The position numbers were made by a program, and so were the translations under genes. From positions 1 to 7,540 of the forward strand of contig CALAYY010000128.1 of NCBI GenBank assembly GCA_937895465.1: a DNA stretch of 7,540 bases. Direction: 5' to 3'. Position 1 is the first letter of the stretch. Each line of letters starts with the position of its first letter. Positions 6,112 to 7,540 of the stretch are shown here, one piece after another. The notes under the pieces are model-generated. The model was not told where the DNA came from, searched no databases, and saw only the letters and a list, made by a program, of their open reading frames with translations. Source of the stretch: an uncultured Clostridia bacterium. Its GTDB lineage: Bacteria > Bacillota > Clostridia > Christensenellales > DUVY01.

Positions 6112-7428
6112 ATGAAAACAACCTTTTTGGGAGCTGGCAGTACTGTATTTTCTAAAAATGTTTTAGGAGATATTATGCTCACCCCTGAAATAAAGGATGC
6201 AGAATTTGCACTTTATGATATTGATGAAAACCGTCTTAATGAATCTTATAACATGCTCAATAATGTTTTGAATAACACAAGCAGAAAGGATATTGTCATA
6301 AACAAATACAATAATCTTAAAAATGCACTTACACATGCAGACTTTGCCATAAATGCAATACAAGTAGGAGGATATGAACCCTGTACCGTTACAGATTTTG
6401 AAATACCCAAAAAATACGGACTTAGACAAACTATAGCAGATACGCTTGGAATCGGCGGGATTTTTAGAGCTTTGAGGACAATTCCAGTTATGAAGCAATT
6501 TACTGATGTAATGGAAGAAGTTTGCCCTAATGTTCTATTTCTCAATTATACCAATCCCATGGCTATGCTTTCAGGTTATGTACAAAGACACAGCAAGATT
6601 AAAACCGTTGGGCTTTGCCACAGCGTACAGGTCTGCGCCAATACTCTTATGAAAAATGTAGAAATGGACGAATTTATAGATAATACCAGGTGGGAAATTG
6701 CAGGTATTAACCATCAGGCATGGCTTTTAAAAATTGAAGATTTGGATGGAAAAGACCTTTATCCAGAAATAAAGAAAAGGGCATTAGAGGGAGTATCAAA
6801 ATATCCTAATATAAAAGATGACTTAGTAAGATTGGAAATGATGAAGCATTTTGGTTATTACATAACCGAATCATCCGAACATGCTTCGGAGTATCTTCCT
6901 TATTTTATAAAATCAAAACATCCCGAATTAATTGAACGATTTAATATTCCGCTTGATGAATATCCCAGAAGATGTATAAATCAAATAAAAAATTGGAAAT
7001 TAACAAAAGACGATTTGGTACATAATAAAAATATTGAACATAAAAAAAGCAATGAATACGCCGCCAATATCATCAAGGCTGTTATAAGTGATAATCCTTT
7101 TAGAATTCATGGCAATGTAATTAATACAGGTCTCATTACTAACTTACCGTCAAATGCTTGCGTTGAAGTGCCTATCATGGTTGACCGAAACGGACTTAAT
7201 CCTTGTTATGTTGGTAATATCCCTGAACAATGTGCTGCACTCAATAGAACTAATATTAATGTTCAGTTGTTAACAATAGAAGCAGCTAACACGCTCAAAA
7301 AGGATTTTATCTATATGGCGGCAATGCTTGACCCTCATACGGCTTCAGAACTGTCGCTTGACGAGATACGCAATCTTTGTGACGAACTTATAGAAGCTCA
7401 TGGAGATTGGCTGCCTAAATTTAGTTAA
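6112..7428 (+). CDS. melA: GH4 glycoside hydrolase, probable alpha-galactosidase (MelA-like)
   Basis: Family 4 hydrolases cleave glycosides by an unusual NAD- and Mn-dependent oxidation-elimination mechanism in the cytoplasm. The 438-residue protein starts with the NAD-binding loop FLGAGSTVFS (5-14) and the acidic end of the second strand, LYDID (34-38). It then has QVGGYEP (84-90), DTLGIGGIFRALRTIP (110-125), FLNYTNPMAML (143-153), the diagnostic GLCHSVQ (167-173) and AGINHQAW (197-204). Cys169, His170 and His201 are the likely metal ligands. The Cys-His-Ser-Val form is the subgroup mark of alpha-galactosidases; phospho-glucosidases have CN(I/V)P and alpha-glucosidases CHE(V/I). Length matches MelA (about 450) and no key residue is missing. 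The divergent AraC-type gene suggests sugar induction of melibiose or raffinose-type alpha-galactoside use; the intracellular enzyme needs a transporter, which is not in this window. No terminator hairpin follows the stop. The symbol rests on subgroup motifs, and other alpha-glycoside specificity is possible. Confidence 0.9.
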   Translation: MKTTFLGAGSTVFSKNVLGDIMLTPEIKDAEFALYDIDENRLNESYNMLNNVLNNTSRKDIVINKYNNLKNALTHADFAINAIQVGGYEPCTVTDFEIPKKYGLRQTIADTLGIGGIFRALRTIPVMKQFTDVMEEVCPNVLFLNYTNPMAMLSGYVQRHSKIKTVGLCHSVQVCANTLMKNVEMDEFIDNTRWEIAGINHQAWLLKIEDLDGKDLYPEIKKRALEGVSKYPNIKDDLVRLEMMKHFGYYITESSEHASEYLPYFIKSKHPELIERFNIPLDEYPRRCINQIKNWKLTKDDLVHNKNIEHKKSNEYAANIIKAVISDNPFRIHGNVINTGLITNLPSNACVEVPIMVDRNGLNPCYVGNIPEQCAALNRTNINVQLLTIEAANTLKKDFIYMAAMLDPHTASELSLDEIRNLCDELIEAHGDWLPKFS

Positions 7429-7508
7429 TATACAAAAGATAATATAAAAAAAAACAGCGAAATAAGGTTCTATGTTTGATGTGATAGTGCAAGCAGTATA
7501 AATAATTT

Positions 7509-7540
7509 GGCTCTTTGTCAAATGTTGTGGTGTAAGTAGT
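7509..7540 (+). mobile_element. Probable terminus of an ISL3-family insertion sequence, running off the window
   Basis: The sequence beginning GGCTCTTTGTCAAATGTTG resembles, from memory, the terminal inverted repeats of ISL3-family elements, which start with GG and carry a CTCTTTGTCAA-like core. Only 32 bases are present and no transposase is visible, so the family call is tentative. If it is right, the 8 bases just outside (7501-7508, AATAATTT) would be the target duplication, because ISL3 elements usually duplicate 8 bp. Confidence 0.45.

Noticed and set aside
6163..6545. Two overlapping minus-strand open frames opposite the GH4 gene
   Set aside because: They lie inside a clear family-4 hydrolase gene and encode cysteine- and phenylalanine-rich sequences of no recognisable family.
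1..7540. CRISPR array, tRNA or rRNA genes, riboswitch or phage-defence system
   Set aside because: No regularly spaced direct repeats, RNA gene signatures or defence-protein motifs were seen on either strand.

Overview
The window is low-GC DNA (mostly A/T in third codon positions and intergenic spaces) with purine-rich AAGGAG/AGAAGGA-type ribosome binding sites, tightly packed genes, a GH4 sugar hydrolase paired with an AraC regulator, and what looks like an ISL3-family insertion sequence end. Together these suggest a low-GC Firmicute, most likely of the Clostridia. TGA is used as a stop and tryptophan is TGG, so the standard bacterial code applies.

Region 1 (1-4425, all minus strand, read right to left) is a surface-glycan gene set. 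In transcription order it encodes a PglE-like DegT-family sugar aminotransferase, a PglC/WcaJ-type polyprenyl-phosphate sugar-1-phosphate transferase, an ATP-grasp ligase, a HAD-superfamily hydrolase and a GT4-type glycosyltransferase. Every junction overlaps or abuts (4-nt ATGA overlaps, an 11-nt overlap, one TAA/ATG abutment), so this is one translationally coupled operon. The likely path is amination of a nucleotide-linked keto sugar, transfer of a sugar phosphate to a lipid carrier, and addition of the next sugar. The ATP-grasp and HAD proteins probably add or prepare a substituent. The first gene is preceded by two plausible sigma-A promoters in tandem. The glycosyltransferase lacks its C-terminal part: at its 3' end the sequence turns back on itself in a perfect 30-bp inverted repeat reaching base 1, which looks like a fold-back assembly or library chimera, or an inversion breakpoint.

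Region 2 (about 4432-5079) is a 648-bp spacer without a convincing gene. It holds the operon promoters and, near 4957-4987, a strong hairpin that probably terminates the regulator transcript arriving from the right.

Region 3 (5080-7428) is a sugar-utilisation cassette: an AraC-family regulator (minus) and a divergent GH4 alpha-galactosidase-type hydrolase (plus), sharing a 171-bp regulatory space with promoters and a palindrome. This is the classic layout of a sugar-responsive activator beside its target. No transporter gene follows the hydrolase inside the window. Instead, after about 80 bases without a visible terminator, an ISL3-like terminus starts near 7509 and runs off the right edge.

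I do not see a demonstrably new system. The points most worth attention are the ATP-grasp/HAD pair inside a bacillosamine-like glycan operon with no PglD or PglF in view, and the terminal inverted repeat that breaks the glycosyltransferase.
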